In this document: positions 39,669-48,504 of the stretch, one piece after another | Layout: every line of letters starts with the position of its first letter | Position numbering within the stretch: position 1 is the stretch's first letter | NCBI RefSeq assembly: GCF_000712075.1 | Contig: NZ_JONW01000006.1 | Location: forward strand, 310,001 to 374,000 | DNA length: 64,000 nt | Source: Caulobacter sp. UNC358MFTsu5.1 | Lineage (GTDB): Bacteria; Pseudomonadota; Alphaproteobacteria; Caulobacterales; Caulobacteraceae | Direction: 5' to 3' | The notes under the pieces: model-generated | What the model saw: only the letters and a program-made list of their open reading frames with translations | What the model was told of the DNA's origin: nothing | The model's database searches: none | Program-made: the position numbers and the translations under genes

Positions 39669-40307
39669 TCAACCGCGCGACACGATCAGTCCGGCAGCGG
39701 TGATCAGCAGCACGCCGACGACGATCGCGAAACCCTTGCGGAACCCCGGTTCGTTCATCCGCGAGGCCAGGGCCGCCCCGCCCAGGCCGTAGCTGCTCAT
39801 GCTGATCAGGTCCATGCCGATGGTGGCGGCGGCGAACATCAGGAGCTGCGGCGCCAGCGGCCGGTGGACGTCGATGAACGGCGGCAGGACCGCGCCGAAG
39901 AACAGCAGGATCTTGGGATTGGCGATCTGCACGGCGAAACCGTCGCGAAAGGCCGAGCGGCTCATGCGGAACGTCCGGTGCGCCCCTTCGCCCTCGCCGC
40001 CCTTGTCCTGGATCCCCGCGCGGATCGACTTGAATCCCAGCCAGACCAGGTAGGCCGCGCCGGCCAGGGCCAGCAGGTGGAAGGCCTTGGGGAAGGCGAT
40101 GACCAGCGCCCCCAGGCCCAGAGCCGAACAGGCGAACCAGACCAGGGTGGCGGTGTTCATGCCGGCCACGCCCAGCAGCGCCGCGCCCTTGCCCTTCTGC
40201 ATGCCGGTGGCGATGGCGAACAGGTTGGCGGGCCCGGGCGTCAGGGCCATGACGAACATCGCCACCAGGAAGGCGCTGTAGCGGGCGGGATCGACGGGCA
40301 GGGTCAT
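39669..40307 (-). CDS. LysE/RhtB-family amino-acid exporter
   Basis: A 212-residue protein with six hydrophobic segments. The conserved start FVMALTPGPANLFAIATGMQ, the GAAYLVWLGFKSIRAG segment and the FRDGFAVQIANPKILLFFGA motif are typical of LysE-type exporters. The substrate, probably an amino acid or homoserine lactone-like compound, is unknown. The ATG at 40307 is chosen from three nearby in-frame ATGs. Confidence 0.92.
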   Translation of the reverse strand: MTLPVDPARYSAFLVAMFVMALTPGPANLFAIATGMQKGKGAALLGVAGMNTATLVWFACSALGLGALVIAFPKAFHLLALAGAAYLVWLGFKSIRAGIQDKGGEGEGAHRTFRMSRSAFRDGFAVQIANPKILLFFGAVLPPFIDVHRPLAPQLLMFAAATIGMDLISMSSYGLGGAALASRMNEPGFRKGFAIVVGVLLITAAGLIVSRG

Positions 40308-40350
40308 GGCCGATCTCATAGCCAAGCCTCGCCCGTCATGCCAGCGAGGG

Positions 40351-40755
40351 TCAGGCTCCGACGGTCGCCAGGATCCAGATGACGCGGCCCAGGGCGCCGA
40401 GCAGCAGGATCGCGGTCGCCAGGGCCTGGATGATGAAGCCGGCCTCGCGCTTGCCCGGGTCGGCCACGTAGCCCAGGGCGTAGACGACCCGTCCGACGAT
40501 CCAGACCACGCCCAGGATCGTGGCGACCAGGTCGTTCCAATAGACGGCGAACAGCCACAGGCCCGCCAGGAACAGCGGCAGCCATTCCAGGGTGTTGGCC
40601 TGGACGCGGACGGTGCGCTCGAGGATCGGGTCGCCGGTCATGGTGGGGGCGTCGATGCCGCACTTGCGGCGCGCCCCGGCCACCCTTAGGGCCATCCAGA
40701 CATAGACCAGCAGCGCGACGATCGTGACGATGGCGACCCAGGAATGCGGTTGCAT
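40351..40755 (-). CDS. MAPEG-family membrane protein
   Basis: The 134-residue, four-helix protein has the MAPEG signature region: ERTVRVQANTLEWLPLFLAG followed by WIVGRVVYALGYVADPGKRE. Members of this superfamily include glutathione transferases and related enzymes; bacterial ones are mostly uncharacterised. The ATG at 40755 opens directly into the first helix. Confidence 0.9.
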   Translation of the reverse strand: MQPHSWVAIVTIVALLVYVWMALRVAGARRKCGIDAPTMTGDPILERTVRVQANTLEWLPLFLAGLWLFAVYWNDLVATILGVVWIVGRVVYALGYVADPGKREAGFIIQALATAILLLGALGRVIWILATVGA

Positions 40756-40922
40756 GTGCGTTCTCTCCCCCAGCTCCATGAAACGGAGCCTTGTTCTGTC
40801 GGGACTACACCCCAGTTCGCGCCGGTTTGCACCCTAAACAGGCGCCGGGAAACCTTGGGGAACCGCCCCCAGGCGACGTGCGCTTTCACAGGCAGACGAT
40901 CCTCATGCGGAGGCTTCCAGCC

Positions 40923-41123
40923 ATGCGTGTCGACTCCACGGCGATCCGCCAAATCGACTACGAGCCCGAGCACGGCAAGCTGTTCGTGACGTTCCACGAC
41001 GGCGACGAATACGTCTATGTGGGCGTGCCGCCCCGGGTGACCGAGGCCTTCGAGCGCGCGCCGTCCAAGGGCCGGTTCTTCCAGCGGATGATCCGCGACC
41101 GGTATCCCTACAACCGGGTCTGA
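40923..41123 (+). CDS. KTSC-domain small protein
   Basis: A 66-residue protein starting at 40923, with GGAGG 9 bases upstream. RVDSTAIRQIDYEPEHGKLF then YVYVGVPPRVTEAFERAPSK and FFQRMIRDRYPYNRV follows the KTSC pattern (S-x-x-I...Y...L-x-V-x-F...Y-x-Y-x-x-V-P). These domains accompany nucleic-acid proteins but also occur alone; role unknown. Confidence 0.88.
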   Translation: MRVDSTAIRQIDYEPEHGKLFVTFHDGDEYVYVGVPPRVTEAFERAPSKGRFFQRMIRDRYPYNRV

Positions 41124-41187
41124 CGCCTCTTCCTTTTCGTCGCGACGCAACGCTAGATCGCACTCTGGATCGAGCGGGGGCGACGAT

Positions 41188-42504
41188 ATGATGCGGACGG
41201 GACTGGCCGTCGTTGTGGGCTTGTCCCTTAGCTTGGCCGCCGGCCTCGGCCAGGCCGCGCCGCGCGTCGCCTACAAGACCGAAGGAACCTGCGACGGCTG
41301 GCCCCGGCTGGCGATCGGGACCGAGGCCGGCCTGTGCGCCGGCCTGGTGACCGGTCCCGCCTCCGGCGCCTTTGCCGACCGCCGGCTGCGATTGCCCCGG
41401 ACCCTGGTCCAGCTGGACGACGGCGTCTGGCTGGTCGCCGACCTGGCCGACTGGACCCGGCCGCGCGGCGTGATCTGGCGGATGACGGTCCAGCCCGGCC
41501 AGCCCGTCCGCCTGGAGCCCCTGCTGACCGGCCTGTCGCTGCCGCACGGCCTGGCGATCGGCCCCGACGGCCTGGTCTATGTTGGCGAGATGAGCCGGAT
41601 CTTCCGTTTCGACCCCCGCGCCGCCGATCCCGCCGCCACGGTGCGGGACGTGATCACCGGCCTGCCGGACAACCGGCTGCACGACAACCGCCACCCGCTC
41701 TCGCAGTTCGTGTTCGCCCCCGACGGGGCGCTGCTTGTCAATGTCGGCGCGCCGTCGGACCAGTGCCTGGACGCCAACGGGGCCCGGGTCGGGACCGACC
41801 GCTGCGAGCAGTCGGAGGGCGAGGAGGCCACGGCCGGGATCCGCCGCTACGCCCGCCTGGGGCCGGGCCGTTGGGACCCGAGGTTCACGATGCTGGCCCG
41901 CGGCCTGCGCAACTCGGTGGCCCTGGCCGTGCATCCGTCGGGGACGGTGCTGCAGGCCGAGAACAGCTACGACTTCGACGACCGCTGGAGCCCGTTCGAG
42001 GAGGTCAATGTGATCGAGGCCGGCCGGCACTACGGCTGGCCCTATTGCCAGGACATGGCCACCGCGACGCCGGGCTGGACCGGGATCATGGATTGCGCCT
42101 CGCCCGCCCACACCCCGCCGGTCGCCCTGCTGCCGCCCCACGTCGCGCCTCTGGCCATGACCTGGTACCACGGCGCGATGTTCCCCCGGCTGGAGGGTAA
42201 GCTGCTGATGGGCTGGCACGGCTACCGCTCGACCGGCGGCCGCCTGGTCGCCTTCGCGGTCGACGAACGGGGCGTTCCCATGACCCGCCTCAAGGCCAGC
42301 TATCCGATCTACCCGACCGGCTCGCGTCCGTTCGGGGCCGGTCCGGCCGCCCAGGCCCAGGTGCTGACGCCCGGCTGGGGCCGGGTCGAGGGCCGGCGAC
42401 CGCAGGGGACGCCGGCAGGGATCACCGTGGCCGCCGACGGGGCGATCTGGGTCGCCGACGACAAGAACGCCAGCATCATCCGCTTCGCCGTCGACCGGCC
42501 CTGA
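41188..42504 (+). CDS. PQQ-dependent sugar dehydrogenase-like protein, secreted
   Basis: A 438-residue beta-propeller protein with a Sec signal (GLAVVVGLSLSLAAGLGQA). Repeated blades contain LSLPHGLAIGPDGLVYVGEM, RGLRNSVALAVHPSGTVLQ, EEVNVIEAGRHYGWPYCQD and GITVAADGAIWVADDKNASI, typical of the soluble glucose/sorbosone dehydrogenase family. Two Cys pairs may form disulfides. It would oxidise an aldose in the periplasm with PQQ, passing electrons to the respiratory chain. Confidence 0.88.
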   Translation: MMRTGLAVVVGLSLSLAAGLGQAAPRVAYKTEGTCDGWPRLAIGTEAGLCAGLVTGPASGAFADRRLRLPRTLVQLDDGVWLVADLADWTRPRGVIWRMTVQPGQPVRLEPLLTGLSLPHGLAIGPDGLVYVGEMSRIFRFDPRAADPAATVRDVITGLPDNRLHDNRHPLSQFVFAPDGALLVNVGAPSDQCLDANGARVGTDRCEQSEGEEATAGIRRYARLGPGRWDPRFTMLARGLRNSVALAVHPSGTVLQAENSYDFDDRWSPFEEVNVIEAGRHYGWPYCQDMATATPGWTGIMDCASPAHTPPVALLPPHVAPLAMTWYHGAMFPRLEGKLLMGWHGYRSTGGRLVAFAVDERGVPMTRLKASYPIYPTGSRPFGAGPAAQAQVLTPGWGRVEGRRPQGTPAGITVAADGAIWVADDKNASIIRFAVDRP

Positions 42505-42550
42505 CCAGGCGCGGCCGGAACGCCGCGCGCCCCGGCCGCGTTCGGGCCGC

Positions 42551-43498
42551 ATGGCCGCGACGGGAACCCACAACAGCTCGACCACCGTCGTCTACGCGGC
42601 CCTGGCCGGCAACCTGGCCATCGCCGCCACCAAGTTCGTCGCCTTCGCCCTGACCGGCTCGTCGGCCATGTTGACCGAGGCCATCCATTCCAGCGTCGAC
42701 ACCGGCAACCAGGGCCTGCTGCTGCTGGGCCTGGCCCGGGCCCGCAAGCCGCCCAGCCAGACCCATCCGTTCGGTTACGGCATGGAGGTCTATTTCTGGG
42801 CCTTCGTCGTGGCCCTGCTGATCTTCGCCCTGGGCGGGGCCTTCTCGATCTACGAGGGCGTGCTGAAGATCCTGCGGCCCGAGCCGATCGGCCGGGCCTG
42901 GATCAATTTCCTGGTCATCGGCCTGGCCGTGCTGTTCGAGGGCGGCTCGTTCCTGGTGGCCTGGAAGGAGTTCAGGGTCCTGACCCGGGGCACGCCCTTC
43001 ATGCGCGCCATCCGCCGCAGCAAGGACCCGTCGGTGTTCGCCGTGCTGCTGGAGGACGGGGCCGCCCTGGCCGGCCTGGCGATCGCGGCGCTGGGCGTGG
43101 CGGGTTCGGCGGTGTTCGGCGTCCCCTGGGCCGACGGCGCGGCTTCGGTGGCCATCGGCGTCCTGTTGGTGGCGGTGGCGATCTTCCTGGCCAATGAGAC
43201 CCGCAGCCTGCTGACCGGCGAGTCCGCCTCGCCCCGCATCGTCGAGGCCGTGCGCGAGATGCTGGCCGCCGACCCGCGCGTCGACACGGTCGCCGAGGTG
43301 CTGAGCATGCACCTGGGGCCGCAGGAGATCCTGCTGGGCGTCACCCTGGACTTCCACGACGACCTGACCGCGGGCGAGATCGAGGACGCGGCCGACGACT
43401 TCGCGATGCGAATCCGCACGATCGACGCGCGGATCACCCGGGTGTTCGTGCGTTCGGGCCGGGCCCGGGCGGCCTATGCGCGGCCGCTGGCGACCTGA
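42551..43498 (+). CDS. cation diffusion facilitator (CDF) transporter
   Basis: A 315-residue metal:proton antiporter with six membrane segments. Metal-site residues fit the family: HSSVDTGNQ in helix 2 (His and Asp) and LEDGAALAGLAIAALG in helix 5 (Glu-Asp in place of the more common H-x3-D). It has a cytoplasmic C-terminal domain from about 215. The altered helix-5 motif suggests a substrate other than zinc, perhaps iron, manganese or cobalt, but this is inference. It starts 46 bases after the PQQ enzyme. Confidence 0.92.
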   Translation: MAATGTHNSSTTVVYAALAGNLAIAATKFVAFALTGSSAMLTEAIHSSVDTGNQGLLLLGLARARKPPSQTHPFGYGMEVYFWAFVVALLIFALGGAFSIYEGVLKILRPEPIGRAWINFLVIGLAVLFEGGSFLVAWKEFRVLTRGTPFMRAIRRSKDPSVFAVLLEDGAALAGLAIAALGVAGSAVFGVPWADGAASVAIGVLLVAVAIFLANETRSLLTGESASPRIVEAVREMLAADPRVDTVAEVLSMHLGPQEILLGVTLDFHDDLTAGEIEDAADDFAMRIRTIDARITRVFVRSGRARAAYARPLAT

Positions 43499-43501
43499 GC
43501 C

Positions 43502-44041
43502 CTAGGCCCGCCGCGCCTTCCAGTCCGCCGCGCTCTGCCCCCACAGCTCCAGCGTCTTCTCGTGATAGGGTTCGGGCAGGTGGCCCATCCGCAGCAGGCG
43601 CGACCCCAGGCGCGCGGCCACCGCCTTGGACGGGAGATTGTCCGGATCGATGGAGTGGATGACCTCGTTCCAGCCCAGATGGTCGACGATCCAGTCCATG
43701 GCGGCGCTCGCCGCCTCGACCGCGTAGCCCTTGCCGTGGAAGGCCGGATGCAGCCCCCAGGCCAGTTCCGCGCCCGGCCAGGCCTCGGGGCGCCACGGGC
43801 CGACGCGCCCGATCCAGCGGCCGCCGGCCTTCTCGACCACCGAGAACATGCCGAAGCCGTGCAGGGCCCACGAACCGGTGACGGTGGCCATGGTCCGCCA
43901 GGCGGGGCTACGGGCCATCTGGCCGCCGATGAATCGCGCCGCCTCGGCGTCGCCCATCAGCTCGGCCCAGCCATCGAGGTCGGCGGCGACCGGCGGCCGC
44001 AGGATCAGGCGTTCGGTCTCGAGCGTGGGGCCGAGGGCCAT
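43502..44041 (-). CDS. GNAT acetyltransferase (RimJ/RimL type)
   Basis: The 179-residue protein opens with LETERLILRPPVAADLDGWA, and carries ELAWGLHPAFHGKGYAVEAA (acetyl-CoA loop variant) and SIDPDNLPSKAVAARLG, all typical of GNAT_3 acetyltransferases. The substrate could be an amino acid, peptide or ribosomal N-terminus. It lies three bases from the convergent CDF stop and 13 bases upstream of mtgA on the same strand order. Confidence 0.88.
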   Translation of the reverse strand: MALGPTLETERLILRPPVAADLDGWAELMGDAEAARFIGGQMARSPAWRTMATVTGSWALHGFGMFSVVEKAGGRWIGRVGPWRPEAWPGAELAWGLHPAFHGKGYAVEAASAAMDWIVDHLGWNEVIHSIDPDNLPSKAVAARLGSRLLRMGHLPEPYHEKTLELWGQSAADWKARRA

Positions 44042-44054
44042 GTGGGACTTCCTC

Positions 44055-44732
44055 CTAGGCGACGCAGGCCGCCAGGCCGTCGCGGCGCACGGTCCCCGAG
44101 GCCTTGCCGATCCGGCTGGAGCGCTTCTTGACGTAGCGGCCCGGATTGACCGCCTTCCACTTCAGGGGGCTGGGCAGGATCGCCGCCAGCCGCGACGACT
44201 GCTGCGGCGTCAGCTTGTCGGCCCCCACCTTGAAATAGGTCCGCGACGCGGCCTCGGCCCCATAGATCCCCGGGCCGTACTCGATGGAGTTCAGATAGAC
44301 CTCCATGATCCGCTTCTTGCCCCAGAGCGTCTCGATCAGGACCGTGAAATAGGCCTCCAGCCCCTTGCGGAGATACGAGCGGCCCGGCCACAGGAAGACG
44401 TTCTTGGCGGTCTGCTGGCTGATGGTCGAGCCGCCGCGGATCTTCTTGCCCTTCTCGTTGTTCTCGTAGGCCTTCTGCAGGGCGTCGAAGTCGAAGCCGT
44501 GGTGGTCGCAGAACCGGGCGTCCTCGGCGGCAATCAGGGCGCGGGGCAGGGCGGGCGAGACCTGGTCGATCGGCCGCCAACGGTGGTTCCAGCCCTTGCC
44601 CTCGGCCAGGCGGATGACCATCAGCGGCGTCGCGGGCGGCGGCACGAAGCGATAGAGGATCACCGTCAGCACCGGTCCGGCGACCAGCACGATGAACAAC
44701 GCCACCAGGATGTTACGCAGCAGAACCTTCAC
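44055..44732 (-). CDS. mtgA: monofunctional peptidoglycan glycosyltransferase
   Basis: The 225-residue GT51 enzyme polymerises lipid II glycan strands without a transpeptidase domain. One N-terminal helix ([20 protein letters not shown]), the catalytic Glu motif [14 protein letters not shown], and [26 protein letters not shown] and [13 protein letters not shown] segments are all present. The start is a GTG at 44732, with GGGGCG upstream and no better ATG. It is divergent from the nitroreductase. Confidence 0.95.
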   Translation of the reverse strand: MKVLLRNILVALFIVLVAGPVLTVILYRFVPPPATPLMVIRLAEGKGWNHRWRPIDQVSPALPRALIAAEDARFCDHHGFDFDALQKAYENNEKGKKIRGGSTISQQTAKNVFLWPGRSYLRKGLEAYFTVLIETLWGKKRIMEVYLNSIEYGPGIYGAEAASRTYFKVGADKLTPQQSSRLAAILPSPLKWKAVNPGRYVKKRSSRIGKASGTVRRDGLAACVA

Positions 44733-44840
44733 CGATCGCCCCAACCTGTCTTGACGCTTGCCTTGACGTTGCGGCCGGATGCTAGCCAAGCCGCCATCGT
44801 CTGTCGCGGGACATAGCGCGCATCGGTTAGTGAGGCCTTG

Positions 44841-45518
44841 ATGACCCAGTATCGAACCGTCTCCGAAGCCGTCCAGCGCCGGATGTCCGTCCGGGCCTTC
44901 AAGCCCGACCCCGTGCCCGGCGCCGTGGTGCGCGAGCTGATCGAGGCCGCCGCCCGCGCCCCGTCGGGCGGGAACCTCCAGCCCTGGGTGGTGCACGCGC
45001 TGTCGGGCCAGCCCCTGGCCGAGTTCAAGGCGCTGGTCGCCTCGCGGCTGATGGACCGCGACGAGCCGGAATACCACGTCTACCCGCCCAACCTGTGGGA
45101 GCCGCTGCGCACCCGCCGCTACCAGGTGGGCGAGGACCTCTATGCGTCGCTGGACATCCCCCGCGAGGACAAGCTGGGCCGCCTGCAGCAGTTCGCCAAG
45201 AACGCCGAGTTCTTCGGCGCGCCCGTCGCCCTGTTCTTCTCGGTCCACCGCGACTGCGGCCCGCCGCAGTGGTCGGACATCGGCATGTACATCCAGACCC
45301 TGATGCTGCTGGCCGTCGAGCGGGGCCTGGACACCTGCGCCCAGGAGTTCTGGTCGGTCTACGGCAAGCTGATCCATGGCTTCCTGGAGCTGCCGCAGGA
45401 CCACATGCTGTTCTGCGGCCTGGCCCTGGGCTGGCGCGACGAGGACGCGGCGGTGAACGGCTGGAGCTCGCGCCGCGCGCCGTTCGACGAATGGGCGACG
45501 ATGCGCGGATTCGACTGA
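44841..45518 (+). CDS. nitroreductase family protein
   Basis: A 225-residue FMN enzyme: [40 protein letters not shown] and the late segment [20 protein letters not shown] are standard for the family. The ATG at 44841 follows GAGG by 5 bases; an adjacent TTG (44838) is less likely. It would reduce nitro compounds, quinones or a flavin-linked substrate with NAD(P)H. Confidence 0.92.
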   Translation: MTQYRTVSEAVQRRMSVRAFKPDPVPGAVVRELIEAAARAPSGGNLQPWVVHALSGQPLAEFKALVASRLMDRDEPEYHVYPPNLWEPLRTRRYQVGEDLYASLDIPREDKLGRLQQFAKNAEFFGAPVALFFSVHRDCGPPQWSDIGMYIQTLMLLAVERGLDTCAQEFWSVYGKLIHGFLELPQDHMLFCGLALGWRDEDAAVNGWSSRRAPFDEWATMRGFD

Positions 45519-45528
45519 GCTCGGCGCC

Positions 45529-45545
45529 ATAACCTGCGAGGTTAT
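45529..45545. promoter_or_regulatory. perfect 17-base palindrome upstream of the AraC-type regulator
   Basis: ATAACCT-GCG-AGGTTAT lies 37 bases before the regulator ATG and 11 bases after the nitroreductase stop. There is no T-run after it, so an operator, perhaps for autoregulation, is more likely than a terminator. Confidence 0.45.
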
Positions 45546-45581
45546 TGTCGTCGTGACCTGGGGCGGCGATAGCCGATCGCC

Positions 45582-46427
45582 ATGAACCAGCTCAGCGTCA
45601 CCGCGCTCCTCCAGACCCGCACGGTCGGCGTCCGCGACGTGGCCTGCGACGGCGCCTGCCGGCACCGAAGCCCCAGCGAATGCGCCGCCTCGACCTTCCT
45701 GGTCTTCCCCTATCGCGGCGCCTATGTCCGGCATGTCGGGCGCCGGGACGCGGTGGCCGAGGCCAACCAGGTGGTGTTCTTCAACCGCGACCAGGACTAC
45801 GCCATCAGCCATCCGGTGGGCGGCGGCGACGCCTGCCTTTCGGTGTCGATCGACGAGGACCTGCTGGCCGAACTGTCGCCCGCCGACCAGCTGGAGGCGG
45901 GCGGGGCGCCGGTGTTCCGCGGTCCCGCGCGGACCGTCGAGCCGGAGGTTCAGGCGCTGTCCGCCCGTCTGCGGCGCGGCCTGGCGCGCGGCGCGTTCGA
46001 GCCGCTGCAGGCCGAGACCCTGACCCTGGGCCTGGTCCGGCGCGCCCTGGGCGACCGGGCCTCCCGCGCCCGGGCCTCCAGCTACGGCCGGCGCAAGCTG
46101 GCCGACCGCGCCAAGCTGGTGCTGGCCTCCGATCCCGGCCGCCGCTGGACCCTGGCCCAGATCGCCGGCGACGTCGGCGTCTCGCCCGTCTACCTGACCC
46201 AGGTCTTCGCCCAGGCCGAGGGCGTGCCGCTCTATCGCTACCAGCTGCGGCTGCGCCTGGCCCGCGCCCTGGACCTGCTGGCCGACTGCGAGGACCTGAC
46301 GGCCCTGGCCCTCGACCTGGGCTTTTCCAGCCACAGTCATTTCACGGCGGCCTTCCGCGGGCTCTATGGAAGCCCGCCGGGCGACTTCCAGCGGGCCTCG
46401 CGCCGGACCTGGTCCGACCCGGCCTGA
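45582..46427 (+). CDS. AraC-family transcriptional regulator
   Basis: The 281-residue protein has an N-terminal sensing domain ([34 protein letters not shown]) and two C-terminal helix-turn-helix units (about 188-270): [20 protein letters not shown] and [18 protein letters not shown]. It probably senses a small molecule. Possible targets are the nitroreductase upstream or the convergent DUF4331/DUF4198 genes. Its 3' end overlaps the DUF4198 gene by 64 bases. Confidence 0.93.
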   Translation: MNQLSVTALLQTRTVGVRDVACDGACRHRSPSECAASTFLVFPYRGAYVRHVGRRDAVAEANQVVFFNRDQDYAISHPVGGGDACLSVSIDEDLLAELSPADQLEAGGAPVFRGPARTVEPEVQALSARLRRGLARGAFEPLQAETLTLGLVRRALGDRASRARASSYGRRKLADRAKLVLASDPGRRWTLAQIAGDVGVSPVYLTQVFAQAEGVPLYRYQLRLRLARALDLLADCEDLTALALDLGFSSHSHFTAAFRGLYGSPPGDFQRASRRTWSDPA

Positions 46428-47272
46428 TCTGGCCCCCTCTCATCGGGAAAACCGAAGCTCAGGCTGGCGAACACGGTCTCGAAGTCGACGCCCTCGTCGG
46501 CCAGCGGTTTGGTCCAGACGACATCCATCATCCAGTTCCCAGCGCCGGGCATGGCGAAGGCCGCGCGGCCCTCGCCGTCGGTCCGGTGCTGCTCCGCGGG
46601 CGCGGCGTCGTGGGCCAGGTCGGTGATCTTGACCAGCGCCCCGGCCAGGGGACGGCCTTCATAGAGCACCCGCACGGGCAGGGTCGCGAGACGCGGCAGG
46701 GCGTAGGGGCTGACCTCGGGCACGATCTCCAGGTCCAGCCCCGCCGGCCGGGTGACGGCCGCCTGGGCGCCGCCGTCGCCCACCTGGATCAGGGCCTTGG
46801 TCTGGCGGCTGTAGCGCTCCGACGCGTCGATGGCCTGCAGCCCCCGCGCGGCGCGGGTCTCCAGCGCCGGGGTCAGGCCCTCTTCCTCGGCATAGGCGTT
46901 GAAGCGGGCGGCGGACTGGTGGCTCTGGGCCGTGGCGTCGCTGCGCAGGGTGACGACATAGGCGCCGGGCCGATCGAAGCCCAGCACGCCGTCGGCGGTC
47001 GCCGCGCCCAGGGTCAGGGCGGGCTTCAGGTCCTGAGGGCCTTCGCCGGACGACGCGGCGTCGAACCGCATCACGCGGCGCAGCGGCAGTTGCGAGCGCT
47101 GGCGCTCGGTCCCTGTGCCGACCTGCAGGGTCATGGGCGTGGTCGTCCCGGCCGGCAGCCAGAAGCGCTCGGGCTGGATCCAGAACTCGTGGGCGGCGGC
47201 GGGGTGGGGCAGGCAGGCCAGGGCGCCCGCCGTCAGCAGCAGGCGGCGAAGCGGCCTCGTGAACGCGGCCAT
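46364..47272 (-). CDS. DUF4198 protein, secreted
   Basis: A 302-residue protein with a Sec signal ([20 protein letters not shown]). The mature chain starts [20 protein letters not shown], the DUF4198 hallmark, and later has [20 protein letters not shown], an Ig-like carrier of the NikM/DUF4198 group often linked to metal uptake. AAGGAG lies 8 bases before the ATG at 47272. It follows the DUF4331 gene by two bases, so the two form an operon. Confidence 0.88.
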   Translation of the reverse strand: MAAFTRPLRRLLLTAGALACLPHPAAAHEFWIQPERFWLPAGTTTPMTLQVGTGTERQRSQLPLRRVMRFDAASSGEGPQDLKPALTLGAATADGVLGFDRPGAYVVTLRSDATAQSHQSAARFNAYAEEEGLTPALETRAARGLQAIDASERYSRQTKALIQVGDGGAQAAVTRPAGLDLEIVPEVSPYALPRLATLPVRVLYEGRPLAGALVKITDLAHDAAPAEQHRTDGEGRAAFAMPGAGNWMMDVVWTKPLADEGVDFETVFASLSFGFPDERGPDQAGSDQVRREARWKSPGGLP

Positions 47273-47274
47273 GG

Positions 47275-48504
47275 TCAGGGCTCCTTGCGCGAGGGATAGG
47301 CGGCGCCGTCGGGCGCGGCCAGGAAGGGGAAGACGGTGTCGGAATGGACGTGGTCGTCGTGGTCGACGCCGTCGTCGACGCCGGTCAGGCCGCCGGCGGC
47401 CAGCAGCGAGCGGTAGACGTCCACCGCGTCGTAGTTGGGTGTCCGGCCGCCGCAGTCGCCGGCCAGGTCCCGGCGGCCGGCCAGGGCGGCCAGCTCCACC
47501 GCGAACAGGGTGGTGCACCGCGTGGCGGCGCTGTCGATCCACAGCCGGTCGTCGGCCAGCAGGATCGCCAGATTCAGATAGCGCGAGGCGCCCGCCGAGC
47601 GGTCGGCGATCATCGCATTGCCGCAGTCGCCGTCGAAGGCGTCGTAGAGGCCCAGGGTCTTCTCGATCTCGGGGATGAAGCCGTCCGAGGTCGCGGGCGT
47701 GGCGTGGTTGTAGGCCTCCTTCAAGGCGTCGCTGACGGCCTCGGGCTCGAGCGTGGCCAGCAGGGCGTTGCCGGTCAGCGGCCGGCCCATGCGGTCGATG
47801 CGGCCCTTGGGTCCGACCGTCTCGCCCCAGACCGCCAGCAGCTTGCCGCCCTGCGACACGGCCGGCAGGTCGATCGAGATCACCAGCGAGGCCGGCGTCC
47901 AGCCCGCCAGCAGGTTCTGGGCCGGGCCGCCGCGCGTGTGGCGCCAGCGGTCGAGGATCCCGGCCGAGGTCGCCCGGTCGAAGGCCGGGCAGCCCGCCTC
48001 GTCCAGCGGCGCGCCGGCCTTCAGCGCGGCGGCGGCGAAGTCGTAGGCCTCGCGGGTGCCCTTGACGTTGTTGAAGAACGGATCGTCGCGCAGGCCGGCG
48101 AAGACGCGGAAGCGACGGCGGGCCGAGACCAGGCCCTCCGGTCGGCTGGCGTCGCCGTGGACGGTGTCGCCGCCGGCCTGGCAGTCGATGTCCTGACCGG
48201 CGAACCGGCATGAGATGGTCGTGGTCGCGGCGGTCTTGCCGAACCGTGCGCCGCTGTCGACGTGGAAGACATAGGCCAGGTCCTTGGAGAACCCGTGCCC
48301 GACGATGGCCATCACCAGGTTCAGGTGGCGGTGGTCGGGCGAGGTCCAGGCGAAGATGTCGCCGATGTCGGCGCGGGGATCGGCGATGACGCTGGGCGTG
48401 TCCAGGTGGTCGGACGCCCGCGCCGGGCCGGCGGCGATCGCCAGCAGCGCCGCGCTCCCCAGGCCGGCCGCCAGCGCGCGGCGGATGTTGGTTGTCGAGG
48501 GCAT
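47275..48504 (-). CDS. DUF4331 protein, secreted
   Basis: The 409-residue protein has a Sec signal (AALLAIAAGPARA) and then ASDHLDTPSVIADPRADIGD and IFAWTSPDHRHLNLVMAI, the typical DUF4331 start with D-H-x-D-x-P. FFNNVKGTREAYDF and NLLAGWTPASLVISIDLPAV follow. Several His and Asp clusters, including a C-terminal DDGVDHDDHVHSD, suggest metal binding. First gene of a pair with DUF4198. Function unknown. Confidence 0.88.
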   Translation of the reverse strand: MPSTTNIRRALAAGLGSAALLAIAAGPARASDHLDTPSVIADPRADIGDIFAWTSPDHRHLNLVMAIVGHGFSKDLAYVFHVDSGARFGKTAATTTISCRFAGQDIDCQAGGDTVHGDASRPEGLVSARRRFRVFAGLRDDPFFNNVKGTREAYDFAAAALKAGAPLDEAGCPAFDRATSAGILDRWRHTRGGPAQNLLAGWTPASLVISIDLPAVSQGGKLLAVWGETVGPKGRIDRMGRPLTGNALLATLEPEAVSDALKEAYNHATPATSDGFIPEIEKTLGLYDAFDGDCGNAMIADRSAGASRYLNLAILLADDRLWIDSAATRCTTLFAVELAALAGRRDLAGDCGGRTPNYDAVDVYRSLLAAGGLTGVDDGVDHDDHVHSDTVFPFLAAPDGAAYPSRKEP

